DNA of 53,477 nucleotides from VFJJ01 sp031362415 (GTDB lineage Bacteria > Actinomycetota > Acidimicrobiia > IMCC26256 > VFJJ01). Position numbers and translations under genes: made by a program. Below the pieces are notes generated by a model. The model did not search any database, was not told the origin of the DNA, and saw only the letters and a list, made by a program, of their open reading frames with translations. The stretch covers positions 1 through 53,477 of the forward strand of contig JANLSK010000049.1 in the NCBI GenBank assembly GCA_031362415.1, read 5' to 3'. Of the stretch, positions 26,040-33,975 are shown piece by piece. Each line of letters begins with the position of its first letter. Position 1 is the stretch's first letter.

Positions 26040-27443
26040 ATGGGTGAGCGGCTGAACGGGGTCGAGGCACTGATGTGGGCGGCCGAGGCCGACCCCATGC
26101 TGCGCTCCGACTTCCTGGCGGTGTCGATGCTCGACCGGGCGCCCGATGCCGAGCGCATGCTTGCTCGGATCGACCGGGTCGCCGAGGCCATTCCCCGGCT
26201 GCGGCAACGAGTCGTGACCTCCCGTCTGCCCGGTGTGACGCCGGAGTGGGGTGAGGTCGACGGTTTCTCCGTGGCGGATCACATCACGACTGTCGCTGCG
26301 ACCGGCCGGGCCAGCGCCCGTCGGCTGCTCGACCTGGCGACCGAGATCGGCGACGAGCCGCTCGATCGCACCCGACCCATGTGGCGTATGACGATCGTGA
26401 CCGGGCTCCCCCAGGGCCGGGCCATGATGGTGCACCATCTCGACCATGTTGTGGCCGACGGGATGGGCGCCGTGCACCTCGCGCTGGCGATGCTCGACCT
26501 GGAGCGTGATCCCCCCGAGCCTCCCGGAAACCCCCGCCGCGAGCGCGGTCCCGACGTTCCCCGAAGTCCCCGAGGCGATCCTCCCAGCGCTGTGCACGCC
26601 TCCAAGGGAATGCGTGACGTGATGCGCGACGCACTGGCCCAGACGATCACCGTGCAACGCAAGATCGCCGAACGCAGCCTCGAAGCGACGATCGCCGCGT
26701 TGCGTGATCCCGAACGGGCCGCGGTGACCGTGCGTTCGGTCCGCTCACAGCTCCTGATGCGCGACCCGGCTCGGTCGCCCGTGATGACGGCGAGGTCGGG
26801 CGTGCGCCACCTCGATTCGGTGACCTTCCCACTCGCCGCGGCCAAGGCCTCGGCTCGGGTCCTCGACGGCACGCTGAACGACTGGTTCATCACCGGGCTC
26901 ACCGGGGCCTTGGCCCGGTACCACGTCGCGCTCGACGGGCCGTGCGACGAGCTGCGCATGGCCATGCCGGTCAGCCTGCGCGACGCGGGCCACGACGGCG
27001 TCGCCGGGAACCAGTGGACCAACGCCCGAGTGCTCGTCCCCCTCACACCCGCCGACCCCCGGGCTCGGCATGCCGAGATCAAGGAACGTCTGGCGGCGGT
27101 TCGCAGGGAGCCGGCACTGGCGCTCACCGAGGAGCTGGCCGAGCTGGCCGCCCGGGTGCCTGGACCCGTGCTCAGACGAGCGGCCCGTCAGCAGGTGGCC
27201 ACCGTCGACTTCGCGGCGTCCAACGTGCCCGGTCCGCCGATGGCCGTGTACTTCGCCGGCAGCCGTCTCGACGCCACCTGCCCCATGGGCCCCTTGGGAG
27301 GCAGCGCCCTCAACGTGTCGCTCACGTCGTACGGTGATCGGATCGATCTGGGCATCGTCACTGACGCCGCGGCGGTCGTCGATCCGGCCTGCCTGCTCCG
27401 CAACCTCCGCTCGTCGTTCCGCCAGCTGCTCGCCCTCGGATGA
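26040..27443 (+). CDS. Wax ester synthase/diacylglycerol acyltransferase (WS/DGAT) family protein
   Basis: A 467-residue member of the WS/DGAT family, which transfers acyl groups from acyl-CoA to fatty alcohols or diacylglycerol for storage lipids. It starts with LNGVEALMWAAEADP, typical of the family. The catalytic region is VHHLDHVVADGMG (His136, Asp140), so the usual HHxxxDG is DHxxxDG with the second, essential His kept. Later landmarks are MAMPVSLRD, GNQWTNARVLVPL and the C-terminal ASNVPGPPMAVYFAG and GPLGGSALNVSLTSYGDRI. GGGGAG six bases before the ATG fixes the start. Confidence 0.9.
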   Translation: MGERLNGVEALMWAAEADPMLRSDFLAVSMLDRAPDAERMLARIDRVAEAIPRLRQRVVTSRLPGVTPEWGEVDGFSVADHITTVAATGRASARRLLDLATEIGDEPLDRTRPMWRMTIVTGLPQGRAMMVHHLDHVVADGMGAVHLALAMLDLERDPPEPPGNPRRERGPDVPRSPRGDPPSAVHASKGMRDVMRDALAQTITVQRKIAERSLEATIAALRDPERAAVTVRSVRSQLLMRDPARSPVMTARSGVRHLDSVTFPLAAAKASARVLDGTLNDWFITGLTGALARYHVALDGPCDELRMAMPVSLRDAGHDGVAGNQWTNARVLVPLTPADPRARHAEIKERLAAVRREPALALTEELAELAARVPGPVLRRAARQQVATVDFAASNVPGPPMAVYFAGSRLDATCPMGPLGGSALNVSLTSYGDRIDLGIVTDAAAVVDPACLLRNLRSSFRQLLALG

Positions 27444-27490
27444 CACCGGGTTCTCCGTGATGCCCATAAACAGGATGATCATCTAACGAT

Positions 27491-28144
27491 ATGGTCGACC
27501 TCGATGGCCTTCCCGATCTCGATCCCGCCACGATCGATCCCGATCCGATCGCGCAGTTCGACGCCTGGTTGCGCGAGGCCCGCGACACACAACCCCGGTG
27601 GGCCGACGCCATGGTGCTGGCGACCGTGGGGGCCGACGGCGCACCGTCCGCCCGGGCCGTGCTGCTACGAGGTCACGATGCCGACGGGTTCCGGTTCCAC
27701 ACCAACCGTGATTCGCACAAGGGTCGCGATCTTGCCGCGAACCCCAAGGCGGCACTGGTGTTCCTCTGGTGGGCGGTCGAGCGGCAGGTGCGGGTGGAGG
27801 GCGTCGTCGAGCGTCTGAGCGACGCCGAATCAGACGCTTATTGGGCCTCCCGCCCGCGAGGGAGCCAGGCCTCGGCGTGGGCCTCTCCCCAGAGCAACGT
27901 GGTGGCCGAGCGGCGTGCGCTCGACGGGGCGGCGGCGGAGATCGAGGCCCGGTTCGGCAACGATCCGATACCCCGTCCGGCGCACTGGGGCGGATTCCTA
28001 CTGCGTCACACCAGCGTCGAGCTCTGGCAGGGCCGCTCATCCAGGCTGCACGACCGGGTGCGCTATCGCCCGGCCGCCGCGCCCGAGGGCTGCACGACGG
28101 GCCTGCCCATCCGCACGTGGATCACCGAGCGCCTGGCGCCCTGA
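27491..28144 (+). CDS. pdxH: Pyridoxamine 5'-phosphate oxidase
   Basis: PdxH, 217 residues, FMN-dependent oxidation of pyridoxine or pyridoxamine phosphate to pyridoxal phosphate. Family blocks are all present: ARAVLLRGHD, FHTNRDSHKGRDLAANP, VFLWWAVERQVRVEG, YWASRPRGSQASAWASPQS, PRPAHWGGFLLRH and the C-terminal VELWQGRSSRLHDRVRY. The ATG at 27491 is preceded by a weak ribosome site and a GATGATCATC palindrome (27475-27484) of unknown meaning. An EamA transporter gene follows seven bases after the stop, suggesting co-transcription. Confidence 0.96.
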   Translation: MVDLDGLPDLDPATIDPDPIAQFDAWLREARDTQPRWADAMVLATVGADGAPSARAVLLRGHDADGFRFHTNRDSHKGRDLAANPKAALVFLWWAVERQVRVEGVVERLSDAESDAYWASRPRGSQASAWASPQSNVVAERRALDGAAAEIEARFGNDPIPRPAHWGGFLLRHTSVELWQGRSSRLHDRVRYRPAAAPEGCTTGLPIRTWITERLAP

Positions 28145-28151
28145 ACCCCGC

Positions 28152-29000
28152 GTGCTCGTCGCCACGGTTCTCGCGCTCGCCGCCGCCGTCCTGCACGCCG
28201 GCTGGAACCTGTCGGTCAAGACGAGCGCCGACCGGTTTCTCGCATTGTGGGGGCAGTTCGTCGTGGGCGGCGCCATCGGCGCGGTCGGGCTCCTCGTGTT
28301 GGCGATCACGACCGGCGACACCGTGGCAGCCGCCGCCCTGCCCTGGGCTGCGCTGTCGGCGCTGGCTCATCTCCCGTATGTCGTGCTCCTCGCCTCGGCC
28401 TACGACCACGGCGACTTCTCGCTCGTGTACCCGATCGGACGAGGCGCCGGCGCGCTCGGCGCCGCGCTCGGCGGAGCCGCTCTGCTCGACGATCGGCTCT
28501 CGCCCGGCGGATGGACGGCCGTCGTCGTGGTCGGTATCGGGCTGGTCTCGTTCGTCCCGCGCGGATCGTCGGGCCAGGGGCTACGCGATGCCTGCCTCCT
28601 GGCCGGCGTCATCGCCACGTACACCCTCCTCGATGCCCAGGGGTCACGCCGGTCGACGGGCCTCGGGTACGTGCTGTGCATCTATGTCGGCGCTGCCGTG
28701 GTGATCTCGGCCTACGGGCTGGCACGTCGCCGGGGGAAGGAGCTGCGCGAGCTCGGCCGGACGGGCACCGGATGGCGCACCCTGGCCTTGGCCGGCTTGG
28801 CGTCGGTGGTCACGTACGGGCTCGTGTTGGCAGCCGTTCGGCGGGCCCCGGTGGGTTACGTCGCTGCGCTGCGGGAGTCGTCGGTGGTGCTGGCAGCGCT
28901 CGTCGGCTGGCGCCTGCTCGGCGAGCCCCTGGGACGAGCGCGACTCGTGTCGTCTGCGGTGGTCGCCGCCGGGCTCATCCTTCTCGTCACCTTCCGCTGA
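28152..29000 (+). CDS. EamA/DMT-superfamily permease
   Basis: A 282-residue integral membrane protein with about nine or ten hydrophobic segments and the internal duplication of drug/metabolite transporters: first half AAVLHAGWNLSVK to SLVYPIGRGAGAL, second half YTLLDAQGSRR to APVGYVAALRESSVVLAALVG. The start is a GTG seven bases after pdxH. Substrate unknown; the pdxH linkage hints at a B6-related or amino-acid compound, but that is only context. Confidence 0.88.
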   Translation: MLVATVLALAAAVLHAGWNLSVKTSADRFLALWGQFVVGGAIGAVGLLVLAITTGDTVAAAALPWAALSALAHLPYVVLLASAYDHGDFSLVYPIGRGAGALGAALGGAALLDDRLSPGGWTAVVVVGIGLVSFVPRGSSGQGLRDACLLAGVIATYTLLDAQGSRRSTGLGYVLCIYVGAAVVISAYGLARRRGKELRELGRTGTGWRTLALAGLASVVTYGLVLAAVRRAPVGYVAALRESSVVLAALVGWRLLGEPLGRARLVSSAVVAAGLILLVTFR

Positions 29001-29032
29001 CGCCCGTGTCCGGCCGCTCGAACCCGTACCAC

Positions 29033-29086
29033 CCGAGCAACTGCCAGTACACATCCGCAGGCGCGCGACTTCTGGCAGTTGCTCGG
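29033..29086. terminator. Perfect 15-bp hairpin between convergent genes
   Basis: CCGAGCAACTGCCAG (29033-29047) and CTGGCAGTTGCTCGG (29072-29086) are perfectly complementary, with a 24-nt loop. It lies between the ends of the permease and nitronate monooxygenase genes. A second near-palindrome (29087-29103) abuts it. Probable bidirectional terminator without U-run. Confidence 0.7.
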
Positions 29087-29103
29087 CTGCTGGGGCCCAG
29101 CAG
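29087..29103. terminator. CTGCTGGG-G-CCCAGCAG palindrome
   Basis: An eight-base inverted repeat around a single G, directly next to the 15-bp hairpin and 32 nt before the end of the minus-strand gene. It may add to bidirectional termination or form a cruciform rather than an RNA hairpin. Confidence 0.5.
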
Positions 29104-29135
29104 ATGCTCGGCGGGTGCGGGACGAGCGGGTGTCG

Positions 29136-30257
29136 TCAGTCGGCCATGAGGCCGTGGAGGCGTTGGGTGGTGTCGATCCACTCCTCGACCATGCTGAGCA
29201 CGACCTCGCGAGCCGGACGGACCCGGTCGATGCTGCCCACGATCTGGCCGACGGGATACCCGGCGAAACCCTTGTCGTGGACCCGGGAAAACCGCTCGGC
29301 AGCCTCGCCGTACAGCAACCCCTGGAGCGGCATGGGCAGCGGGTCGGGGGCGTCGGGACGGTCCCAGGCCTCGGTCCACTTGGTGCGGAGCTGACGGGCG
29401 GGCTTGCCGGTCATCACCCGGGCCCGGATGGCGTCCTTCGACGTGGCTGCGAGCAGGTTCTCGGTGACCTCGGGGAACATGTCGGCCTCCTGGGTGAGCA
29501 GCCACACCGATCCCGTCCAGGCACCCTGGGCGCCGAGCGCCATGGCTGCGGCCATCTGGCGACCGTCGCCGATCCCCCCGGCAGCCAGCACGGGTACGTT
29601 GGGCCCGACAGCGTCGACCACCTGGGGGACGAGCACGAACGTGGAGATCTCGCCGCAGTGGCCGCCAGCTTCGGTGCCCTGGGCCACGATCACGTCGACG
29701 CCGATCGACACCTGGCGCTCGGCGTGCTGCTTCGAGCCCACCAGGGCCCCCACGAGCAGACCGTTCTCGTGACACAGGTCGACGATGTACTTGGGCGGCG
29801 GCCCGAGGGCGTTCACGACCATCTTCACACCGGCATGGCCCAGCGTGACCTCCATCTGCCCGGGGCCTTCGGCGTCGACGTTCAGGCCCGCCGCCTTGGG
29901 GGCCCGGTGCTCGAAGTCGTCGGGCAGGCGGGGAATGCCGGCCTCGTCGAGCACACGATGCACGAAGTCACGATGCCCTTGGGGGATCAGGGATTTCAGG
30001 TACTCGGGCGTGGCCTCGACGCCTCCGCCCTGGCCCACGTATTTGGCCGGCATGGCGAAGTCGACGCCGTACGGTCGCCCGTTCACGTGGTCGTCGATCC
30101 ACTTCAGCTCGATCTCGAGACGATCCGGCTCGTAGGCCAATGCCCCGAGCACGCCGAAGCCGCCGGCGTTGGTGACCGCAGCCACGACGTCACGGCAATG
30201 GCTGAAGGCGAAGATCGGGAACTCGATACCGAGCTGATCGCAGATCGGGGTCCGCAT
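29136..30257 (-). CDS. Nitronate monooxygenase family protein
   Basis: A 373-residue FMN-dependent TIM-barrel protein of the nitronate monooxygenase/2-nitropropane dioxygenase family. It starts TPICDQLGIEFPIFAFSH, has NAGGFGVLGALAYEPD, VKMVVNALGPP, VDVIVAQGTEAGGHCG (FMN-phosphate and catalytic region) and PVLAAGGIGDGRQMAAAMALGAQG. GAGGAG six bases before the ATG supports the start. Several family members act on other substrates, so the exact reaction is unsure. Confidence 0.9.
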   Translation of the reverse strand: MRTPICDQLGIEFPIFAFSHCRDVVAAVTNAGGFGVLGALAYEPDRLEIELKWIDDHVNGRPYGVDFAMPAKYVGQGGGVEATPEYLKSLIPQGHRDFVHRVLDEAGIPRLPDDFEHRAPKAAGLNVDAEGPGQMEVTLGHAGVKMVVNALGPPPKYIVDLCHENGLLVGALVGSKQHAERQVSIGVDVIVAQGTEAGGHCGEISTFVLVPQVVDAVGPNVPVLAAGGIGDGRQMAAAMALGAQGAWTGSVWLLTQEADMFPEVTENLLAATSKDAIRARVMTGKPARQLRTKWTEAWDRPDAPDPLPMPLQGLLYGEAAERFSRVHDKGFAGYPVGQIVGSIDRVRPAREVVLSMVEEWIDTTQRLHGLMAD

Positions 30258-30365
30258 CGTGGTCTCCTCGGGGTGATGGTGATCCGTGTGGGGTGGGTTG
30301 TGGTGGTGCGGGAAGGAAATGTGTCACGGGCGTGGGTGACCGGCCCGGGCGGGGCGGTCGGCCAT

Positions 30366-30719
30366 TCAGCGGGTCATCTCGAGCCATTCCGCATGGCCGG
30401 GATCGAGCCACCCACGGTGCATGCACGCCGTCCGCTCGTCGATCACGTACAGGTGGGCTGTGGGGGCATCGTCGGCCAACTCGATCAGCTCACGCTCACG
30501 GGGATGGGGCGACGAGCGACCGAGCAGGTTCACCAGTGCCGTCGCGGCCAACACCCGGCTGGCGCAGAACAGGCACGCGGAGACGGTGGCTTCTTCCAGG
30601 CCGCCCGCGATCTCGAGGAGCGCGCCGGATTCGCTCTGGTCGAACCAGACCTCACCGTCGTCGCAGTCGATGAAGCGAAGACCTCCCTGGGTGAAGGTCT
30701 CCCCGCCCGTCCCCGTCAT
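30366..30719 (-). CDS. Hypothetical protein
   Basis: A 117-residue protein that I do not recognise. It has a short acidic N-terminal half (RFIDCDDGEVWFDQSESG) and a CLFCAS Cys-x-x-Cys pair near residue 50 with a third Cys (TACMHRG) near 98, which could bind a metal. A purine-rich GGAGTAGGG lies upstream of the ATG. It is 108 nt upstream of the nitronate monooxygenase gene on the same strand. Codon use matches its neighbours, so it is probably a real gene. Confidence 0.6.
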   Translation of the reverse strand: MTGTGGETFTQGGLRFIDCDDGEVWFDQSESGALLEIAGGLEEATVSACLFCASRVLAATALVNLLGRSSPHPRERELIELADDAPTAHLYVIDERTACMHRGWLDPGHAEWLEMTR

Positions 30720-30817
30720 CGGCGCGACCCTACTCCGACCGCCGGAAACGACCCTTGGAACAGCCGCGGAGAAGCCGGCGAGAGCTCCGACCAGGCGGAG
30801 CCGTAGTCTTCCCGGCC

Positions 30818-31876
30818 ATGCGAGCTGTCACCTTCGTCCCCGCCTCAGCCGCCCCCGAGGCCGCCACCCAGGCCGCTCCCGGGGCGCGCCCTGCTGATGC
30901 GCGGGGCCGTTCCGCCACCATCGTCGTCGCCGCCGACCGCTCCGTGCCCGACCCCGTGGCCGACCAGGTCGTGGTGCGGGTGCATGGCGCCGGGCTGAAC
31001 CGAGCCGACCTGGTCCAGCGCAGTGGCGGCTATCCGGCCCCGCCGGGGGTTCCCGCGGACGTGCCGGGCCTGGAGTTTGCCGGGATCGTGGAGGCCATCG
31101 GCGACCAGGTGCGGACGTTGCGGCCCGGAGATGCCGTATTCGGCGTCACCGGTGGCGGCGCCCAAGCCGAGTACGTCGTCACCGTCGAGGCGTGCTGCGC
31201 CTCGGTGCCGGCCAATCTCGATCTGGTGAGAGCCGGCGGTATCCCCGAGACGTACATCACCGCACACGACGCCCTCTTCAGCCGCTGTCGCCTCGCTCCC
31301 GGCGAGCGGGTGCTGGTGCACGCCGTGGGATCGGGGGTCGGGACCGCCGCCGTGCAGCTCGTCAAAGCCATGGGCGGCACCGTGGTGGGGACGGCCCGAA
31401 CGCCCGACAAGCTCGACCGGGCCCGCGAGCTCGGGCTCGACCACGGCATCTGTGTGGGGCGCGACCTCGACCCCACCGCCGTGGCCCTCGAGATCGCCTC
31501 GGTGTGCGACGGCATCGACGTCGTGCTCGACCTGGTTGGCGGGGCCTACCTCGGTCTCGACGTCGCAGCCTGCGCCCCCAAGGGCCGGATCGTGCTCGTG
31601 GGCATGCTGGCCGGCGCTCTCGGCGAGCTGTCGATCGGCTCGGTCATGGTCAAGCGCCTCGAGATTCACGGGACGGTGCTGCGGCCCCGAACCGCGTGGG
31701 AGAAGGCGGTCGCCACCGCGGCGTTCGGCGCGCAGGTCGTCCCCCTCCTCGCCTCGGGTCGCATCTCCCCTGCGCCCGTGGTGGAGGCCGTGCTCCCGCT
31801 CGCCGATGCCGAGGCTGCCTACGACCTCCTGGCCAGCGACGCCACGTTCGGCAAGGTCATCCTCGATTGCCGCTGA
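30818..31876 (+). CDS. NAD(P)H:quinone oxidoreductase (PIG3-type zinc-less MDR)
   Basis: A 352-residue medium-chain dehydrogenase/reductase of the quinone-oxidoreductase type. LNRADLVQRSGGYPAPPG is the hallmark of the PIG3/TP53I3 group, followed by VPGLEFAGIVEAIG, the cofactor loop VLVHAVGSGVGTAAVQLVKAMGG and the terminal GKVILDCR. The zinc-ligand Cys/His pattern of alcohol dehydrogenases is absent. The N-terminus has a 20-residue Ala/Pro-rich insertion after MRAVTF. Divergent from the hypothetical gene. Confidence 0.9.
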   Translation: MRAVTFVPASAAPEAATQAAPGARPADARGRSATIVVAADRSVPDPVADQVVVRVHGAGLNRADLVQRSGGYPAPPGVPADVPGLEFAGIVEAIGDQVRTLRPGDAVFGVTGGGAQAEYVVTVEACCASVPANLDLVRAGGIPETYITAHDALFSRCRLAPGERVLVHAVGSGVGTAAVQLVKAMGGTVVGTARTPDKLDRARELGLDHGICVGRDLDPTAVALEIASVCDGIDVVLDLVGGAYLGLDVAACAPKGRIVLVGMLAGALGELSIGSVMVKRLEIHGTVLRPRTAWEKAVATAAFGAQVVPLLASGRISPAPVVEAVLPLADAEAAYDLLASDATFGKVILDCR

Positions 31877-31884
31877 CCGACTGG

Positions 31885-32679
31885 TCAGCCGATGGTGATC
31901 TGGAGGCGGACGGGGTTCTCGAGCCAGGCGACGGTGAACCCGCGGTCGGCGTCGAGGCCGATCACCCAGCTCAAGACAGCCTCGAAGTCGCCCAGCTCTC
32001 GGACGGTCGCCGTGTACCTCGACCCGTCGGGGACGATCTCATCGGGACCGGTGTAGGTCTCGACGAACGGATCGACCGACAGGTCGACGCCACTCGCTCC
32101 CTCGATGTGCACGCCGATCCACGACGAACCGGCCACCTCCACCTGGCGCCCTTCGCCATCGGTGGTGAATGGCGGCTCGGCGACCGAGACGCGAAACGCC
32201 GGCTGCTGCTCAGCCAGCGTGGCCCCGTCGAACACGAACGTGACGACGTCTCCGCAGGCATCGCTGTCGACCGTGACGTCGGTGAGCAGCGCGACAGCGG
32301 TCCCCCCGACGACACCGATGGCCTCGTCGCGCCGGCCGGGCGGAGGGCAGGGTCGTTGCGGGGCCCGAGCGGTGCCGTTCGCGGGGACGCTCGAGCCGGT
32401 TGCCGTGCCCGAGCCCGTCGAGCCGGTCCCTGCGCTCGGGGAATCCCCGGTGTCGCTGGTCGCACCCACATCCCCGGTTGTTGAGGAGCCTGCGGTCGAG
32501 GAGTCGGCCGCGCCGGATTCTGACGGCTCGACCGACGATGTCGGCTCGCCTGAGCCGTCCGCCGAACCTCCCGAGCTGCTGGTGCCGTCGTCGCCGTTGC
32601 ACGCGACCAGACCGACGCTCAGACCCCCGGCCACGACCACGATCGCGACGACAGAACGCACCCGCCGAGGTGCTCTCAC
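31885..32679 (-). CDS. AMIN-like domain lipoprotein
   Basis: A 264-residue exported protein. Signal: basic MRAPRRVRS, hydrophobic core and lipobox VGLVAC, then about 80 residues of Ser/Thr/Gly-rich disordered linker. The C-terminal 150 residues are beta-rich (VALLTDVTVDSDACGDVVTFVF, YTATVRELGDFEAVLSWVIGL, FTVAWLENPVRLQITIG) and resemble the AMIN-like domain of actinobacterial lipoproteins. The GTG start overlaps the upstream M24 gene's stop as GTGA, so the two are coupled. Role unknown. Confidence 0.78.
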   Translation of the reverse strand: MRAPRRVRSVVAIVVVAGGLSVGLVACNGDDGTSSSGGSADGSGEPTSSVEPSESGAADSSTAGSSTTGDVGATSDTGDSPSAGTGSTGSGTATGSSVPANGTARAPQRPCPPPGRRDEAIGVVGGTAVALLTDVTVDSDACGDVVTFVFDGATLAEQQPAFRVSVAEPPFTTDGEGRQVEVAGSSWIGVHIEGASGVDLSVDPFVETYTGPDEIVPDGSRYTATVRELGDFEAVLSWVIGLDADRGFTVAWLENPVRLQITIG

Positions 32680-33866
32680 CCGAGCGGCCCCCAGCCAAAG
32701 CGGCTCAGCACCTCGGGGCTCATGTCAGACACGGCCACCGTCTCACGGGCGAACCAGGTGGCGACGCCGGGATCACGTACACAGGCCTGCACGGCCAGCA
32801 CCATACCTTCCTCGATCGTCCACCGACCCTCACCCCCGGGCCCGGGTCCACCGACGCCCACGATCGGCGGCTCCATGCCCAGCCCGACCCCGGTGACGAT
32901 GGGGAGCGCCGGCAGCGGCTCGCCCGTGACCTCCCACGCCCTGCGGAAGGCCACCGCGGTACGGCCGGGAACGCACTGGGCGATCAGGGCATCGAGGGCC
33001 CGACGACCGCGGGCGGCCAGCGCGACCTCGGCGTCGGACGGGCTCCCGTCGCCGACGCGCCAGGTGCGACCCACCCCTCCCTCGTAGCCCCCGTAGAGCA
33101 CGATCCCGTGCAACGCCACGAGATCGCCGTCGCGCACGACCCGATCGCCGGGGATCTGACGCAGGGCCGCGCCCGCGAGCGAGACCGGATCGGCTGGCTC
33201 GTGCGTCGTGACGCAGAACGCGCCTTCCTGGCCCGGGGTGGTGACCCCGTTGCGGGCCATGGCGTGCTCGAAGGCGCCCAGGAGCTCACGTTCGCTCACC
33301 CCGGGCTCGAGCGCGTCGAGCGCTCCGGCGAGCGCCGCCTCGGCCAGTGCGCAGGCCGTGCGGATGATGGCGATCTCCTCGTGCGACTTGCGGCGACGGA
33401 CCATCCGCATCAGATCGTCACCGTCAACGAGCTCCGCGCCCGGGAAGGTGTTGCGCAGCAAGGTCTCGAACAGCGGGGTGAGCCCGTCGACGGCGATCAT
33501 CCGGGCATCGGTCGTCCCCGGAACCTGGGCCAGGCGCATCATGAGGTTCATCGGGTTCCAGCTGATCGGGAACAGGTGGGCGTGCGGGATCTCGAGGGGG
33601 ACGCCCTCGTCGGTGATCGACAGCATGTGAACATCACGGGTGTGGCGCACCAGCACGCACGTCGGGGCGAACGCCCGGGAGCCGAGCAGCGTGAGACCGC
33701 GGGAACCGGCCACGTACTTGGGGTTCCCGCCTCGGCCCACCATCAGCACGTCGACCCCGCGGGCTTCCATCTCGGCCAGCACGCGGTAGCGGCGCAAGGC
33801 CCGCACGGCGTCGAACGCCACCGCGGGCCCGTCCTCCAACGCCATCGTGGTGAAGCTCTGGTGCAT
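32676..33866 (-). CDS. M24-family peptidase-like protein, metal ligands lost
   Basis: A 396-residue protein with creatinase-N and pita-bread M24 (Xaa-Pro aminopeptidase-like) domains. It keeps the fold landmarks RRRKSHEEIAIIRTA and WTIEEGMVLAVQ, but the expected metal ligands are missing: the first Asp site reads VALHGIVLYGG, the second Asp is absent (EGGVGRTW), the His site reads TGVGLGMEP and the first Glu is replaced in AVQACV. Only FARETVAV keeps a Glu. It is therefore probably not a peptidase. The ATG at 33866 is preferred; a GTG at 33932 would place the start inside a hairpin. It is coupled to the AMIN-like gene. Confidence 0.78.
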   Translation of the reverse strand: MHQSFTTMALEDGPAVAFDAVRALRRYRVLAEMEARGVDVLMVGRGGNPKYVAGSRGLTLLGSRAFAPTCVLVRHTRDVHMLSITDEGVPLEIPHAHLFPISWNPMNLMMRLAQVPGTTDARMIAVDGLTPLFETLLRNTFPGAELVDGDDLMRMVRRRKSHEEIAIIRTACALAEAALAGALDALEPGVSERELLGAFEHAMARNGVTTPGQEGAFCVTTHEPADPVSLAGAALRQIPGDRVVRDGDLVALHGIVLYGGYEGGVGRTWRVGDGSPSDAEVALAARGRRALDALIAQCVPGRTAVAFRRAWEVTGEPLPALPIVTGVGLGMEPPIVGVGGPGPGGEGRWTIEEGMVLAVQACVRDPGVATWFARETVAVSDMSPEVLSRFGWGPLG

Positions 33867-33890
33867 CGCGATCACTCGCCTCTCTGCGGC

Positions 33891-33939
33891 GTTCTTTGTG
33901 TCCAGGTCCGCGCCGAGCGCGGCCGTGAACACAAAGAAC
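33891..33939. terminator. Nested hairpin between the two M24 genes
   Basis: GTTCTTTGTGT (33891-33901) pairs perfectly with ACACAAAGAAC (33929-33939). Within the 27-nt loop CCGCGC (33908-33913) pairs with GCGCGG (33917-33922). The element sits between two minus-strand genes and could end or attenuate transcription into the downstream one. Confidence 0.6.
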
Positions 33940-33947
33940 GGGGTTGG

Positions 33948-33975
33948 GTCAGCCGTCAGCCGTCAGCCGTCAGTC
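33948..33975. repeat. Four 7-bp tandem repeats over a stop codon
   Basis: GTCAGCC occurs three times and then GTCAGTC; the last unit carries the TGA (33972-33970) of the minus-strand M24 peptidase gene. Confidence 0.9.
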
